A stretch of 14,151 nucleotides of DNA from positions 1 to 14,151 of the forward strand of contig CAYGTK010000111.1 of the NCBI GenBank assembly GCA_964352775.1. The letters run 5' to 3'. Below are positions 12,692 to 14,151 of this stretch, piece after piece; positions within the stretch are counted from its first letter, which is position 1; every line of letters starts with the position of its first letter. The position numbers and the translations under genes were made by a program. This DNA comes from CAYGTK01 sp964352775. GTDB lineage: Bacteria > Bacteroidota > Bacteroidia > Chitinophagales > CAIOSU01. Under the pieces are notes generated by a model. That model did no database searches. It was given only the letters and a program-made list of their open reading frames with translations, and had not been told where the DNA came from.

Positions 12692-13559
12692 GCTGCGGTA
12701 TATTAAGTCCCTTGGCGGTGAAACTCACATCCTTCCACTCACCACCTATTATTACACGCATTTCGGTAAACCCTATTTCTAATAGCCTAGGTGCAACCGT
12801 TTCAAATTCGGCGATGATCTCTTCTGGCTTATGCCCATCGCTGTTCAGTTGAATAGGGATGTTGCGGGCATGCACTTCTTCTAACACCCAATAACTTGGG
12901 TAGGGTTCAATGGTCACTCCCTTATACATACCACGGGTGTTTACTTCTACAATGCCCCCTTCTTCGGCTATCACATCAAGCGTGTTCTCTATTTCGGCTA
13001 CATACCAATCAGCATCTTCAGCAAAGAAATGCTCTCGGTCGTTCTGCATCTTTATTTTGTCTAAATGTCCAATAATATCTGGCTGATGCTCACGGACCAT
13101 CTGGCGTGTCAACTCATAGTAGCGAGTTACTGCCGCTCTAATATCATGGTTATATATCTTCACCAATCCCCATTTAAAAATATCTACCTCTCCATCAATC
13201 TCCCAATGACGGCCTTCGTGGCTTCCCACAAAATGAACTGAACCTAGCGTGTAATCTAAACTCAGCTTTTTGATGTAGTCGCTTTGTGGACCAATAATGT
13301 CTGGTATATAATCTATCTCCAGCGACTTGTAAATATCTAGTTGACCTTCATACTTCTTCTTCAGGTCGTCTATTTCCGCTAAGTAATCTTGAACGCGTTC
13401 TTCTTTAACAGACCAAGCACAGGCAAAGGGTAAAGGCACGTGCGAGCTAAAGCCATAAGCGGCTATACCTTTAGCTAGGGCTGCTTTAATGTAGTCTTCG
13501 GGGGTAGATGAGCCATCACAATAGTGGGTGTGGCTGTGGTAGTTAGTCCAGGCTGTCAT
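12684..13559 (-). CDS. PHP-domain histidinol-phosphatase family protein
   Basis: This 291-residue protein is a PHP-fold metal-dependent phosphatase of the histidinol-phosphatase (HisK/HisJ) type, which removes phosphate from L-histidinol phosphate in histidine synthesis. The full set of metal ligands is visible: His8 and His10 (YHSHTHYCDG), Asp15, His40 (SSHVP), Glu81 (SLEIDYIPD), His109 (GSVHFV), His165 (IIGHLDKIK), Asp241 and His243 (NSDGHKPEE). No other histidine-pathway gene is in the window, and the partner is a DUF5690 transporter, so another phosphomonoester substrate is possible. The stop overlaps the transporter start by 8 bp. A TAGTTTTG promoter box lies just before the ATG, implying its own promoter rather than readthrough from upstream. 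Confidence 0.9.
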   Translation of the reverse strand: MTAWTNYHSHTHYCDGSSTPEDYIKAALAKGIAAYGFSSHVPLPFACAWSVKEERVQDYLAEIDDLKKKYEGQLDIYKSLEIDYIPDIIGPQSDYIKKLSLDYTLGSVHFVGSHEGRHWEIDGEVDIFKWGLVKIYNHDIRAAVTRYYELTRQMVREHQPDIIGHLDKIKMQNDREHFFAEDADWYVAEIENTLDVIAEEGGIVEVNTRGMYKGVTIEPYPSYWVLEEVHARNIPIQLNSDGHKPEEIIAEFETVAPRLLEIGFTEMRVIIGGEWKDVSFTAKGLNIPQHA

Positions 13560-13567
13560 ATATGGGG

Positions 13568-13575
13568 CAAAACTA
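13568..13575 (-). promoter_or_regulatory. -7 promoter element (TAGTTTTG) of the PHP-DUF5690 pair
   Basis: On the - strand TAGTTTTG is an exact TAnnTTTG match, ending 8 bp before the ATG at 13559 (spacer CCCCATAT). A TTGG further upstream is too far for a normal -33 box. As at 7837, the geometry implies a very short or absent 5' leader. Confidence 0.5.
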
Positions 13576-13597
13576 GTGTTTCCATGTTACGATGATG

Positions 13598-14098
13598 TTA
13601 ACCAAGATCGCTGAATACAATTTCTAAGCGATAGAACTTTCTGACTTTCTTCAATTTCACCTCGATCTCCATCTTCTGTTTTCTATTACTGAATAAGACA
13701 TATTGCACTAAATTATTTTCATTGAAGGGGTTTATCATGGTCATGTCCCAGTCACTGCCAAGGCACAGTTTTACTTGCTCTTTTAACAAGGTATGGTCGT
13801 TAACAATGGCATCACCAAGAGTAGTACGTTGAAGGAATACACTATGAAATTCCACTAAGCCAAGTCCTTCTCTTATAAAGTTATCAGTAGAACCTGGTAG
13901 TTGAAGCCTTGTAGACCAAACATCTCCAATAAGGGCTTTTGCGGTACCGTCTATGGGTTTATCTTTTGCATTAAGAAAGTCGCGATCACCAAGAACGAGT
14001 ATTACGTTAAGTACTTCGCAGAAGTCTTCGTCCCCAGAAAGCGTTTGGGCAGAGAGCGAAGATGACAACAAAAAAATAAGCACGACCAAATACTTCAT
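13598..14098 (-). CDS. Secreted protein of unknown function
   Basis: This 166-residue protein has a clear Sec signal (MKYLVVLIFLLSSSLSAQ, cleavage near Ala17/Gln18) and no lipobox, so it should be periplasmic or secreted. The mature part contains two cysteines, Cys27 (DFCEVLN) and Cys112 (KLCLGSDWD), which could form a disulfide. It ends with a basic strand-rich tail (QKMEIEVKLKKVRKFYRLEIVF, within 141-162). I recognise no domain. It lies 38 bp upstream of the phosphatase gene on the same strand, but that gene has its own promoter box. The 53 bases upstream contain TACCCTTTG, one base too long for a TAnnTTTG box. Confidence 0.75.
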   Translation of the reverse strand: MKYLVVLIFLLSSSLSAQTLSGDEDFCEVLNVILVLGDRDFLNAKDKPIDGTAKALIGDVWSTRLQLPGSTDNFIREGLGLVEFHSVFLQRTTLGDAIVNDHTLLKEQVKLCLGSDWDMTMINPFNENNLVQYVLFSNRKQKMEIEVKLKKVRKFYRLEIVFSDLG

Positions 14099-14151
14099 TA
14101 CACAGCAGCCATTAATTTCTGATCGCGATACAAAGGGTACATATGCAGTCC

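Overview
The window looks like chromosomal DNA of a Bacteroidota (Bacteroidetes) bacterium, probably an environmental one; I do not try to name the genus. Several things point this way. Ribosome binding sites are A-rich or weak rather than strong Shine-Dalgarno sequences. The Bacteroidetes promoter element TAnnTTTG lies just upstream of several genes. There are many small lipoproteins with short Sec/lipobox signals, a DUF5690 transporter, and intergenic REP-like palindromes of the CCTGAACTTGTTTCAGG type. A run of 10 Ns (2374-2383) shows that two contigs were scaffolded together inside the window.

Layout from left to right. (1) 1-1404: a PAP2-type phosphatase with an altered third motif, then a crotonase-type enoyl-CoA hydratase, both on the + strand. 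(2) 1405-3704: an AT-richer, repeat-laden accessory stretch. It holds a HEPN-like gene cut by the assembly gap and a YdeI/OmpD-associated (OmdA) gene, with intergenic DNA carrying a ~54-bp direct repeat in two copies, REP-like palindromes and a hairpin. (3) 3705-6782, + strand: a PhoX/DUF839 phosphatase with a lipoprotein signal, and a membrane-anchored SGNH hydrolase. (4) 6791-9372, - strand: a cluster of secreted proteins. It comprises a conserved protein of unknown function with a possible His/Cys dyad, a 50-residue lipoprotein, a related 174-residue lipoprotein, and a 299-residue lipoprotein distantly like MbnP. (5) 9434-10642, - strand: a FemAB/GNAT-fold acyltransferase, divergent from a four-helix membrane protein (10845-11384, +). 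(6) 11408-14098, - strand: a DUF5690 MFS-like transporter overlapping by 8 nt with a PHP-type histidinol-phosphatase, preceded by a secreted protein of unknown function.

Most genes look like envelope or housekeeping functions. The phosphatases (PAP2-like, PhoX-like, PHP) and envelope enzymes (SGNH, FemAB-like) do not form one obvious pathway. The parts most worth a second look are the HEPN-like gene with its inverted-repeat promoter next to the assembly gap, the repeats bracketing the OmdA gene, the tandem lipoprotein pair sharing a lipobox-plus-GLDxSR amino-terminal module, and the uncharacterised secreted protein with a clan CD-like His/Cys arrangement. I see no CRISPR array, rRNA, tRNA or transposase gene.
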